NCBI GenBank assembly: GCA_022702705.1
Contig: CM040423.1
Coordinates: 125,191,852-125,255,851, forward strand
DNA: 64,000 nucleotides
Reading direction: 5' to 3'
DNA from: Papilionanthe hookeriana x Papilionanthe teres
Lineage: Eukaryota > Streptophyta > Magnoliopsida > Asparagales > Orchidaceae
A model generated the notes under the pieces. It worked only from the letters and a program-made list of their open reading frames with translations, was not told where the DNA came from and did no database searches. The first letter of the stretch is position 1. Each line of letters begins with the position of its first letter. This document shows positions 39,201-50,460 of this stretch, one piece after another. The translations under genes were made by a program, and so were the position numbers.

Positions 39201-41280
39201 AATTGGATTATTTTGGTAGTCTTTTAGAAATTAGGGCAATTTGGCTAGCTTTAAATAATGTGCAGTATTTTAGATCAGCTGGGTAATTAGGAGATGTTTA
39301 AAATTATTATGGTGAAGAAATGAGAATTTTTGGGCCACAGAGGCATTTTGGGAATTTTTTGGATATTCGTTTATTTTGAGAAATTTGGGGTGATTTTGGG
39401 CAATTTGAATAATTTGGAGTGGTTTGAAACAATTTCTAGTGAAATCTTACAAATTTTGAGTGCTTTTTGATTTTTTGGGTTTTACAGGCATTTTGGTAAT
39501 TTTTGTCAAAATTAGGTTATTTTGGTAGTTTTGGAGAATTCAGGGGCAATTTTGCAAGTTTTAAGGATGTGGAGTAGTTTCGATCAACTGTATTGTTTGG
39601 AGAAGTTTCAAAAAAATTTGGAAAAGAAATGAGAATTTTTAGGGCATTTTTGGAATTTTTAGGATTTTGGCTAATCTTAGGAATCTTGGGTTGAATTTAG
39701 GCAATTTGAGAAATTTGGAGTGGTTTAGTATGATTTTTGGTGAACTCTTAAGAATTTAGTGATTTTTGGTATATTTAGAATTTTAAGTGCATTTTGGTAA
39801 ATTTGGTTAAAATTATTTTAGTACTTTTGGGTAGTTTGGCTAGTATTATGGATGTATTGGGTAATTTGGTGATGTTTAAAATGATTTTGGTGAAGAAAAG
39901 AGACTTTTTGGGCCATAGGGACATTTTTTGGAACTTTTGGGATTCTGGATAATATTGGGTAATTTGTGTTGAAGTTGGGTAATTTAAATAATTTGGGGTG
40001 GATTCGAACGATTTTTTGTGAAATCATAGAAATTTGGATAATTTTTGGATTTTTAGTGTTTTAAGGACATTTTTGTAATTTTAGAAATTTTTGTTGAAAA
40101 TTGGATTATTTTGAGGAATGTAGAGTATGTTTGATCAATTGGGTGATTTCAAGAGGTTTAAAAAGATTTTGGTGAAGAAATGAGAATTTTAAGACCATTG
40201 GGGCATTTACAAAAAATTTTAGATTATGGTTAATTTTGGCAGATTTGAGGCAAATTTTGGCAATTTGAATAATTTGGAGTGATTCGGAATGTTTTTTATT
40301 AAAATCTTAGAAATTTGGAGATTTTTTTGGTTTTAAGGGCCTTTTGATAGTTTTGGTAGGTTTTGAGAATTTAGGGCAATATTGTTAATTTCAAGTAATG
40401 TGGAGTATTTTAGATCAATTGGATTATTTAGAGAGGTTTAAAATGATTTTTGTGAAGAAATGGGAATTTTTGTGCCATAGGGGCATTTTCAAAATTTTTG
40501 GGATTTTGGCTAATTTTGAGAGTTATGGGTTGAAGTTGGGCATTTTGAATACATTGGAGTAGAATAAAATGATTTTTGCTAAATTCTTAGAAATTCTTAT
40601 ATTTTTTTATTTTTTAGCGTTTTAAGGTCATTTTGGTAAATTTGGACAATTTTGGTTATAATTCAATTATTTTGGTAGTTTTAGAGATTCAAGGGAAATT
40701 TAACTAGTTCTAATGAATGTGGAGTTTTTTATATTAGTTGGGGAATATGAAGATGTTTAAAATGATTTTCGTGAAGAAATGAGAATTTTTGGGCCATAAG
40801 GGCATTTTGGGATTTTTAGGGACTTTAGCTTAGTTTGAGAAAGTGAGGGTGAATTTGGCCAATTTAAATAATTTGGTGTGTTTTAGAATGATATTTTGTG
40901 AAATCTTAGAATTTGGTGATTTTTTGGATTTTTAGGGTTTTTAAGGCATTTTGGTAATTTTAAACAATTTTGTTGAAATTTGGATTACTTGGTTAGTTTT
41001 GGAGAATTAAGACAATTTGGCTAGTTTTAAGGAATGTGGAGTAGTTTAGATCAATTGTGTAATTTGGAGAAGTTTAAAAAGATATTGGTGAAGAAATTAG
41101 ATTTTTTGGGCCTTAAGGACATTTTCAGAGTTTTTAGGATTTTGGCTAATTTTAGGAGTTTTGGGGCGAATTTAGCCAATTTAAAACATTTGGAGTGGTT
41201 TAAGAAGTCTTTTGGTGAACTCTTTTGAATTTAAAGAATTTTGGGATATTTTGGGGTTTTAAGGGCATTTGGTAGTTTTG
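33300..41280 (+). repeat. Intra-array segmental duplication, copy B
   Basis: This is the counterpart of 21400-29700. The offset is about 11.9 kb for the first kilobase, 10.68 kb from roughly 24.1 to 27.3 kb, then about 11.7 kb. The two changes of offset are each several monomers and reflect gain or loss of whole units after the duplication (four extra monomers in copy A near 23 kb; about three in copy B near 38.2-39.3 kb). Confidence 0.75.
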
Positions 41281-44200
41281 GTGAAAATTGGGTTATTTTG
41301 GTAATTTTGGAGAATTTAGGGCAATATGGTTAATTTTAGGGAATGTGGAGTATTTTATATCAATTGAGTAATTCAGAGAGGTTTAAAATGATTTTGGTGA
41401 AGAAATGAGAATTTTTGGACCATAGGAGCATTCTCAAAATTTATTGGATTTTGGCTTATATTGGGACATTTGGGGTGAAGTTTAGTAATTTGAATAATTT
41501 GGAATGGATTAGAATTTTTTTTGGTAAAATCCTAGAAATCTAAATGTTATTTAGATTTTTAGGTTTTTAAGTGATTTTTATTTATTTTGGAGAATTATGG
41601 TGAAAATTGGGTTATTTTAAGGAATGTGGAGTATTTTAGATCTATTGTGTAATTTGGAGAGGTTCAAGAAAATTTTGGTGAAGAAATAAGAATTTCGGGC
41701 CATAAGGCATTTTCGGAATTTTAGAATATGACTAATTTAGGGAGATTTAGGGCGAATTTTGCCAATTTGAATAATTTGGAGTGGTTTAAAATGACTTTTG
41801 GTGAAATCTTAGAAATTTAGAGATTTTTGAGATTTTTAGGGCTTTAAAGGCATTTCGGGAGTTTAGGTGAAAATTGGGTTATTTTGGTAGTTTTGCAGAA
41901 TCTTGGGGAATTTGGCTTGTTTTAAGGAATTTGGAGTATTTCAATTCAATTGGGAAATTTGGAGAAGTTTAAAATATTTCTGGAAGAGAAATGAGAATTT
42001 TTTGGCCATAGGCACATTTTCAGAATTTTTGAGATTTTGGCTAATTTTGGGAGATTCTGGGTGAAGTTCGGCAATTTAAATAATTTGAAGTAAATTAGAA
42101 TAATTTTTGGTGAAATCTTAAAAATTTTGATAATTTTGGATTTTTAGGCTTTTAAGGTTATTTTGGTAATTTTGGAGAACTTTGGAGAAAATAGGATTAT
42201 TTTAGTTATTTTGGAGAATTTAGAGCAATTTGGCAAGTTTTAAAAAATGTGGAGTATTTTAGATCAATTGGGTTATTTGGAGAGGTTTGAAAAGAATATC
42301 ATGAAGAAATGAGAATTTTTAGGCCACACGGGTATTTTGGGAATTTTTTGAATTTTGTCTAAGTTTGGGAGATTTGGGGTGAATTTGGGCAATTTGAACA
42401 ATTTGGAGTGGTAAAGAATGTTCTTTGGTGAAATTTTAGGAAATTGAAGATTTTTTCAATTTTTAGGGTTTTAAAGGCGATTTGGTAATTTTAGTGAAAA
42501 TTAGGCTATTTTGGTAGTTTTGGAAAATTTAAGGCAATTTAACTAGTTTTAGGAATGTGAAGTATTTTAGATCAATTGGGTAATTTGGATATGTTTAAAA
42601 TGATTTTGCTGAAGAAATGAGAATTTTTGGGTCATAGGGGCATTTTCTAAATTTTTGGGATTATGGCTAAATTTAGGCGATTTGGGGCAAATTTGGTAAA
42701 TTTGAAGGCTTTGGAGTAGTTTAGAATAAATTTTCGTTAAATCTTTGAAATTTGGAGATATTTGGGATTTTTCATTTTTATAGGTATTTCAGTAATTTTG
42801 GAGTATTTTTGTAGAAATTGGGTATTTTTGACAGTTTTGGAGAATTTAGGGCAATTTGGCAAGTTTTATGAAATTTGGAGTATTATAGATCATTTTTGTA
42901 ATTTGATGAGGTTTAAAATGATTTTGTTCAAGAAATGAGAGTTTTTTGGTCATAAGTGCATTTTTGGGAATTTTTAGGACTTAGCTATTTTTGGGAGATT
43001 TGGGGTGAATTTGGGCAATTTGAATAATTTGAGGTGGTTTTGAATGATTTTTTTGTGAAAACTTAGGTATTTTATGTTTTAAAGGATTTTTAGGGTTTTA
43101 AAAGCATTTTGGTAACTTTTGAGAGTTTTGGTTATGATTGGGGTTTTTTGGTAGTTTTGGAGAATTTAGGGCTATTTGGCTAGTATTAAGGAAAGTGGTG
43201 TATTTTAGTTCAATTAGGTTATTCCGAGAGGTTTACAATGATTACGGTGAAGAAATGAGAATTTTGGGACCATAGAGGCATTAAAGGAATTTTTGAGATT
43301 TTGACTGATTTTGGGAGTTGTGGGGTAATTTTTGACTATTTAAATAACTTGGACTGGTGTAGAAGGATTTTTGGTAAAATCGTAGGAAATTGGAGATTTT
43401 TGGGATTTCTAGGGTTTTGAGGCTATTTTAGTAATTTTGCATAATTTTGGTGAAAATTAAGTTATTTTCGTATTTTTGGAGAATGTATGCCAATTTGGCA
43501 AGTTTTATGGAATGTGAAGTATTTTAGATCAATTGGGTAACTCATAGAGGTTCAAAATGATATTGGTGACGAAATCACAATTATTTAACCATAGGGGTAT
43601 TTTGGGATTTTTTTGGATTTCAGCTAATTGTGGGAGATTAGGTGTAAATTTCGGCAATTTGAATAATTTGGAGTGGTCTAGAATGATTTTTGATAAAATC
43701 ATAGGAATTTCGAGATTTTTCTAGAATTTTTAGGAATTTAAGGGCATTTTGGTAATTTTGGAATACTTTCGTGAAAATTTGGTTATTTTAGTAGTTTTGG
43801 AGAATTTAAGGAATTTTGGCTAGTTTTACTGAATGTTGTGTATTTTAGACCAATTGGATAATTTGGAGTGGTTTGAAAGGATTTTAGTGAATAAGTGAGA
43901 TTTTTTGGGCCATAAGGAATTATTGGGATTTTGTCTAATTTTGAGAGATTGGGGGTGAATTCGTTCAATTGGAATAGTTTGAAGAGTATTAGAATATACT
44001 ATGGAAAAATGTAAGGAATTTGAAGATTTTTGGAACTTTTAGGTTTTTAATGGCATTTTAGTAATTTTGGTGAAAATTGGGTTTTTTGTAATTTTGGAGA
44101 ATTTATGGCAATTTGGCTAGTTTTAAGGAATGTAGAGTATTTTAGAACAATTGGGTAATTTAGAGAGGTTTAAAATGATATTGGTGAAGAAATGTGAATT

Positions 44201-45449
44201 TTTGGTCATTTGGGCATGTTTAGAATTTTTGGGATTTTGACTAATTTTGGGAGATTTATTGTGAATTTTGGCAATTTGAATAATGTAGAGTGGATTAGAT
44301 TGATTTTTTGGTGAATTCTTAGGAATTTAGAGATTTTTGGGATTTTTAAGGTTTTGAGGATACTTTGGTAGTTTTAGAGTATTTAGGGCAATGAGGTTAG
44401 TTTTAGGACATGTGGAGTATGTTAGATCACTAGGGTAATTTTGAGAGCTTTAAAATGATTTTGCTGAAAATATGAGAATTTCTTAGTCATCGGGGCATTT
44501 TAGGAAATTTTGTGGTTTTGGCTAATTTTGGGTGCTTTAGGGTGAATTTAAGTAGTTCGAATAATTTGAAGTGGTTTAGAATGATTTCTGGTTTAATCTT
44601 AGGAATTTGGAGATTTTTGATATTTTTAGTGTTATAAAGGCATTTTGGTAATTTTGGAGAATCTTGGTGAAAATTGGGTTATTTTGGTAGTTTTAGGGAA
44701 TTTAGGTTAATTTGGCTAATTTTAAAGAATGTGGAGCATTTTAGATCAATTGGGTAAACTGGAGTGGTTTAAAATGATTTTAGAAAATAGATGAGAGTTT
44801 TCGGGCCTTTAGGGCATTTTGGAAATTTTTGGAATTTTGGCTAATTTTGGGAGATTTGAGGTAAATTGGGCAATCTGAATAATGTGAGGTGGTTTAGAAT
44901 TATTTTTGGAGAAATCGAAAAAAATTGGAGATTTTTGAGAAATTTTAGGGTTTTAAGGTTATTTTGGTAATTTAGGAGAATGTTGGTGAAAATTGTGTTA
45001 TTTCGATAGTTTTTGTGAATTTAGGCCAATTTAGCTAATTTCAGGGAATGTGGAGTATTTTAAGTCAATTTTCTAATTTCGAAAGGTTTTAAATGATTTT
45101 GGTGAGGAAATGGGAATTTTGAGGCCATAAGGGCATTTTTAGAATTTTTGGGATTATGGCTCATTTTGGGGGATTTGGGGCGGGTTTGATCAATTTGAAT
45201 AATTTGGAGTGGTTAAGAATGATTTTTCGTGAAACCTTAAAATTTTGGAGTTATTTAGGATTTTATGGGGTTTAAGTGAATTTTGTTAATTTTGGAGAAT
45301 TATCGTAAAAATTGATTTATTTTGGTAGTTTTTGAGAATTTAGAGCAATTTGAAGTTTTAAAGAAAGTGGAGTATTTTAGTTCAATTGGGTAATTGAAAG
45401 AGGTTTAAAATGATTTTAGTGAAGAAATGTAAATTTTTGAGGCATAAGG

Positions 45450-46810
45450 ACAATTTTTGAATTTTTTGGATTCTATATATTTTTGATGATTTTGGCTGAA
45501 GTTGGGTAATTTGAATAATTTGGAGTGGATTAGAATGTATTTTTTGTGAAATCTTAATTGGATGTTTTTGGATTTTTAGTGTTTTAAGGTCATTTGGTAA
45601 ATTTGAAATTTTTTTTTGAAAATTGGGTTATTTTAAGGAATGAGGAGTATTTTAGATCAGATGGGTAGTTTTGAGAGGTTTAAAAAGAATTTGCTGAAGA
45701 AAATGGAACTTTGAGGCCATAAGGACATTTTTTAATTCTTTGGTATTATGGTTAATTTTGGGAGATTTGGGGCGAATTTGGGCAATTTGAAAAATTTGGA
45801 GTTGTTCAAAATGATTTTTGGTGAAATCTTAGAAATTTGGAAATTTTTAGGGTTTTAAAGGCATTTTGGTAGTTTTGGTGAAAATTGGGTTAATGTGGTA
45901 GTTTTGTAGAATTTATGGCAATAAGCTAATTTTAGGGAATGTGGAGTATTTTAGATCAATTGGGTAATTTGGAGAGGTTTAATAAGATTTTGTGTAGAAA
46001 TGAGAATTTTTGGGCCATAGGGGCATTTTCAAAATTTTTGGGATTTTGGCTAATTTTGGGAGGTTTTGGGTGAAGTTGGGCAATTTAAATAATTTAGAGT
46101 AGATTAGAATGATTTTTGGTGAATTCTTAGAAATTTGGATAATTTTTGGATTTTTAGTGTTTTAAGGTCACTTTAGTAGTTTTGGAGAATTTTAGAGAAA
46201 ATTGAATTATTTTGGTAGTTTTGGAGAATTAAGGGAAATTTTGCATGTATTAAAGAATGTGGAGTATTTTAGTTCAGGTGGGAAAGAAATGAGAATTTTT
46301 GGGCCATAAGGGCATTTTGGAATTTTTTTAGAATTTGGCTTCGTTTGGGAAATTGTGGGTGAATTTGGGCAATTGAAAAAATTTGGAGTGTTTTAGAACG
46401 ATTTATGGTGAAATCTTCAAAATTTAGAGCCTTTCGGATTTTAAAGGTTTTAAGGGCATTTTGGTAATTTTGAAGAATTTTGTTGAAAATTAGATTACTT
46501 GAGTAATTTTCTTGATTTTAGGGCACTTAGACTAGTTTTATGGAATGTGGAGTAGTTTAGATCACTTGTGTAACTTAGAGAGGTTTAAAAAGATTTTTGT
46601 GAAGAAATGAAATCTTTTGGGCCATAGGGAAATTTTTGAAATTTTAGGATTTTGGTTAACTATGGGAGTTTTGGGGTAAATTTAAGCAATTTAAAAAATT
46701 TGGGGTGGTTTAGATTGATTTTTGGTGAAATCTTAGGAATTTGGAGTTTTTTGGAATATTTAGGATCTTAAGGTCATTTTGGTAATTTTGGTGAAAATTG
46801 GGTTATTTTG
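45450..46810 (+). repeat. Third copy of a five-monomer block
   Basis: The order deletion monomer (45625), GGGGCATTTTCAAAATTTTTGG monomer (about 46020) and GTGGAGTAGTTTAGATCA monomer (about 46545) repeats the order at 40105, 40485 and 41025, and at 28395, 28745 and 29320. The next deletion monomer follows at 47097, as one does at 41613. The block is about 1.5 kb. Confidence 0.65.
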
Positions 46811-49557
46811 ATAGTTTTTGAATTTAGAGAAATTTTGCTAGTTTTAAGGAATGTGGAGTATTTTAGATCAATTTGGTAATTTGGAGAGTTTTAAAATAAT
46901 TTTGGTGAAGAAATGAGAATCTATAGGCCATAATAGAATTCTTAGATTTTTTGGGTTTTTTGCTAATATTGGAAGATTTTGGTTGAATATGGGTAATTTG
47001 AATAATTTAGAGTGGATTTGAAGGATTTTTGGTGAAATCTTAAATTTTTCGATATCTTATGAAATTTTTGCATTTTAAAGGGAATTTTGAAAATTAGGTT
47101 ATTTTAAGGAATCTGGAGTATTTTAAATCTATTAGGTAATTTGATCTATTAGGTAGTTTGGAGAAGTTTAAGAATATTTTGGTAAAGAAATGGAATTTTC
47201 GGGGCCATAAGGCATTTTCAGAATATTTGGGATTATGGCTAATTTTAGCAGATTTTGGGCGGACATGGGTAATTTGAATAATTTAGAGTGGTTTAGAATG
47301 ATTTTTGATGAAATCTTAGAAATTGGGTGAAATTTGAGTTATTTTTGTAGTTTTGGAGAATTTAGGGCTGTTGACCTCATTTTTTATGAGGTCTTCTCCT
47401 CCTTTTTTTTAGTACTTAGGATCTAGCCTTAGGCTTTTCCTTTGACTATCCTAGAGAATTAGAATTGGGACCCACCACTAGAGATTCAAACCACTTCTTA
47501 ACTCCCTGCAAACTCCACAAACTTGATTGTAGACCTCTAATCACCTAGAGGGTTGAGATCAAAGGTGGAAGTTTAAAGGATGAGTTCCTATAGGACTCTT
47601 TGGACTTAGGACTGCCCTGGGTGGCCTGGTCTAGTGAGGGCTGACATACACACACACTGCACTTATACACTACACTTTCACACACTTCCTAAAACCACAC
47701 CCATACCCAACTTAACCTCCTGACTCATGAAGGTGAATCACATGGATGACCCTTAACCCCTAAGCCCTTGGCTAAGAGGGTTAGGAACAACATAGTGAAT
47801 GCCTCGAATGAGTCCCTTCATGGCTCATGTGTGCTTGATATGGCTTCATGGCTCAACCAAAATGATTTCATTCCACTTATATTTACCCGATCTTCAATTT
47901 TCTAAATTTTCAATTTTTGACCCCCGGGACCCCGGACCCACCTAGCCTACTCAAAACCCTTGAAATTACCCAAATTTTCCAAAATTCTCCAAAATCATAC
48001 AAATTCCTCAAAATCAATCCTAAACATTCTCCCACCACTCAAATTGACCATTTTTACCCAAAATACCCAAAATTTCATAAAATACCCCCAATACCCTCCA
48101 AATTACCATAATGCCCCTCTTGACCCAAAAATCCAAAAATTCCCAGAAAATTCCAGACAATCCCAAATATTCCCAAATTCATTTTGTCCAACTATACCAT
48201 GGGCCAATTTTGTCAATTTACCCCACTTTTATCAAAATCCCCAATTTGACCCATTTTAACCCAAAGTGAACCCAATGTCAAACCAAACTAACCCAATTCA
48301 ACCCCAATTAACCCCAAATATTTTCTAAACCTTCCCTAACATCCCCAAAAACAAAACACTAATGTAATTTGCCCAAAATTTGGACCCAAACCCCACTCAA
48401 ATTCAACCTAAAACCAAAAAGTCCAATTTTGACCTAAACCCAAACTTAACCCAAATAGGCCCAAACCCCAAAATCCAACCCCAACAAAAGTTGAAACCTC
48501 TTTGAAACAGCCCTACAAACATTTCTCAACATTAATTTTACACCAATTTCAAAATTAGCTCAACATTAAACCAAGTTAACCTAATTTGGCCTACCATTGG
48601 CCACTTTACCAAAAAGCCCAAATTCAACTCAATTCAAACCCAAACTACCTCAAATTTTTTTCAAATTACTCATGACACATCCCTAAAGCAAACCCAATAA
48701 TTATTTGGCCCAACCTTCTACAAAAATTCCCATCCATAAAGCCCAAGGCCCACTTCCTTAAACCTTTCTAAAAAAGCCCATCCAAGACAAATTAAAAAGC
48801 CCAAAGTCTATGACAAAGCCCACATGAAATTTCTTTCATCATCCCATTGATTTAAAACACTTCCTAAGTTCTAAAATCTATCACCAAATAAATCCAAATG
48901 AAGCCTTATGACAATTCTCCTTAAATCCATCAAAATTTCCAACACCCTTCCTCATGAAAGTTGGCTAAACTTTTCCCAAGCCAAAGATGAGCCATGAAGC
49001 CATGCATGAGCCACATGAGAGCCATGGGATCTACTTTCCACCTCACCATACCCAAGATGGAAAGAGGAGGAGGCCCTTTCCACATTCACTTAAGGGGATT
49101 AGCCACTTCCATGACTCCACTAAACCTTGCTTGAACTTAATTGTACTTAGATGGTGACCCTTCCCCACTAATTATGCTAACCTAAACCACTTTATCTTCA
49201 GCCCAAACTAGCCATGGGAAGGTGTACCTAGCCCAATCCATGCATTTGACCAATTTGAGCCAAAATCCACCCTTACCCAATTCCACTTTGATTCAAACCC
49301 TTTACACATGGCAGCCACCAATTGACTTCACAAACATCGAGCCACGACCCACCCGAGCACGAGGGTGACCCATGCTCGGCCGGCCGGCCACCGAGCCGCC
49401 GGAAAACGCCATGGCCGAGACATTGGAAGGAGCCAAGCATTGAAATTCTCCCTTCGTTGAGTTGCCCGATGCCCATTCGCCATTGCGAGTTGTTCTTCCC
49501 TTGCCGAGAGCGGCTGATCCGGTCCCTAACTCCCCCGGGAGGCCCTCCGACCTCTCC

Positions 49558-49565
49558 TATTTAAA
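49558..49565 (+). promoter_or_regulatory. LTR2 TATA box
   Basis: TATTTAAA occurs in the same setting as in LTR1 and in the third LTR fragment, just after a GC-rich block (CTCCCCCGGGAGGCCC). The predicted transcript start is near 49590, giving a leader of about 5 kb before the internal region. Confidence 0.72.
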
Positions 49566-49983
49566 CACCACCTCTCTCGGCCATGGAAGAGGTGCTGAAC
49601 CAACCTTAAGGAAACTCTGCCAAAATCATTCCAGACTACTCCCCACACATAGAGAACTTGATCCCCACTGAAATACCCCTGCCCTTTCCTCTCTGTGAGC
49701 TCAATTTCAGAGTTGAAATCCAAGCCCAAAACCAGGACACTTCTCCACAGTGAGCCAATCCCCAAATTGATTGGTCCTACACCTTCACCAGACCAAGAGA
49801 AGAAGTTTACCAGCAAAAGCCCCTTCTCCAGGCCACCCATCTGTTCCAAAATCCAAGCTTTGTAATCAGCTGTGTTCGAAATCATACCTGGACAATTCAC
49901 CAGGCCAAGGGACTTCATCTGGAGCTTGCTTGGACCCAATCGAAGGTGACACAACTCTCAGATCGAAGCTTCACTTCTCCGAG

Positions 49984-49993
49984 CAAAGGTATA
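49984..49993 (+). promoter_or_regulatory. Conserved splice-donor-like site in the LTR2 leader
   Basis: GAGCAAAG|GTATA has its GT at 49989-49990 and is conserved with LTR1 (GT at 4586). It could pair with acceptor-like AGs just before the ORFs at 55092 and 63703. This is an inference from motif and conservation only. Confidence 0.4.
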
Positions 49994-50120
49994 GACTGAC
50001 TCTTCTTCCCGAGCTTACAGATATTCTCCATTTAATTTGAATCAATTTCAATGCATGTAAGAACACAAAAATCCGTTGAGAATCGAGTGAGAAATTAGGG
50101 TTAGAAGGTTGGCGATCACG

Positions 50121-50146
50121 GGTGCACACCAGTCGTAGACGATGAC
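50121..50146 (+). other. 26-bp block identical in LTR1 and LTR2
   Basis: The block begins GGTGCACACCAG and ends GACGATGAC. It is identical to 4765-4790 in LTR1, although the flanking island is diverged. It lies in the predicted leader RNA, so it may be a protein-binding or structural RNA element. Confidence 0.5.
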
Positions 50147-50416
50147 TGGGAGCCGTCAGATCGAGCGTGTATCGAGCAGAAGGTTTGGATCGATCCGGAC
50201 AGCGCGATGGTACGTGAACCGCGGGTCCCTGGAGCGCTGAGTCTGATGGCGGCGCCGAATCAGGAGGCGACGTGTGTGCGTTCGGAGCTGCCGAGGTTGA
50301 GCTGGCACCGCGTCTCTTAAGTAGGAAAATAGGATTTTTTTTATTTATTAAATACCCAGAACTTCAAAAATCCATAACTTTGTGTAGAAAAATCATAAAA
50401 ATAAAATAAAAATACC

Positions 50417-50460
50417 ATCTTGCTCAGTGAACAGAGGAGAATAATGTGGAAAAGAAATCA
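50417..50460 (+). other. 42-bp invariant leader block with a distant inverted partner
   Basis: Positions 50419-50460 are identical to 5063-5104 in LTR1. Its first 16 bases from 50417 (ATCTTGCTCAGTGAAC) are perfectly complementary to 52668-52683, about 2.2 kb downstream in the same LTR. The partner lies in the segment missing from LTR1. Such identity between otherwise diverged LTRs suggests constraint, for instance on packaging or leader folding. Confidence 0.5.

Larger units (their letters stand above)
12126..47368 (+). repeat. Satellite array, main block (about 110 monomers, one orientation)
   Basis: This is about 35 kb of head-to-tail monomers. Counting the TTTAGATCAATTGGG marker from 12670 to 15171 gives eight periods of about 313 bp; my consensus is about 318 bp. 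Per-monomer landmarks in order are GGCAATTTGGCTAGTTTTAA, GGAATGTGGAGTATTTTAGA, GAGGTTTAAAATGATTTTGG, GAAGAAATGAGAATTTTTGG, CCATAGGGGCATTTTGGG, GGGTGAATTTGGGCAATTTG, GAGTGGTTTAGAATGATTTT and TTTTAAGGGCATTTTGGTAA. The plus strand is strongly T/G-rich and C-poor throughout. Monomers differ by many substitutions and short indels, so the array is old or little homogenised. No unit is inverted. All frames in this interval are repeat by-products. Confidence 0.93.

Noticed and set aside
7317..47368. Many open frames of 60-101 codons in the satellite, on both strands
   Set aside because: Their products are repeated Phe/Leu/Gly/Trp-rich or Asn/Lys/Pro-rich strings that mirror the monomer. They shift frame between monomers and match no family.
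12126..47368. Centromeric function for the satellite
   Set aside because: Array size alone does not show this. The monomers are strongly diverged, the period is not nucleosome-like, and nothing in the sequence indicates centromeric chromatin.
47917..48259. Pro/Lys/Asn-rich frames of 64 and 99 codons in LTR2 U3
   Set aside because: They translate the CCAAATT/ACCC low-complexity sequence, lie upstream of the TATA box, and are not kept in LTR1.
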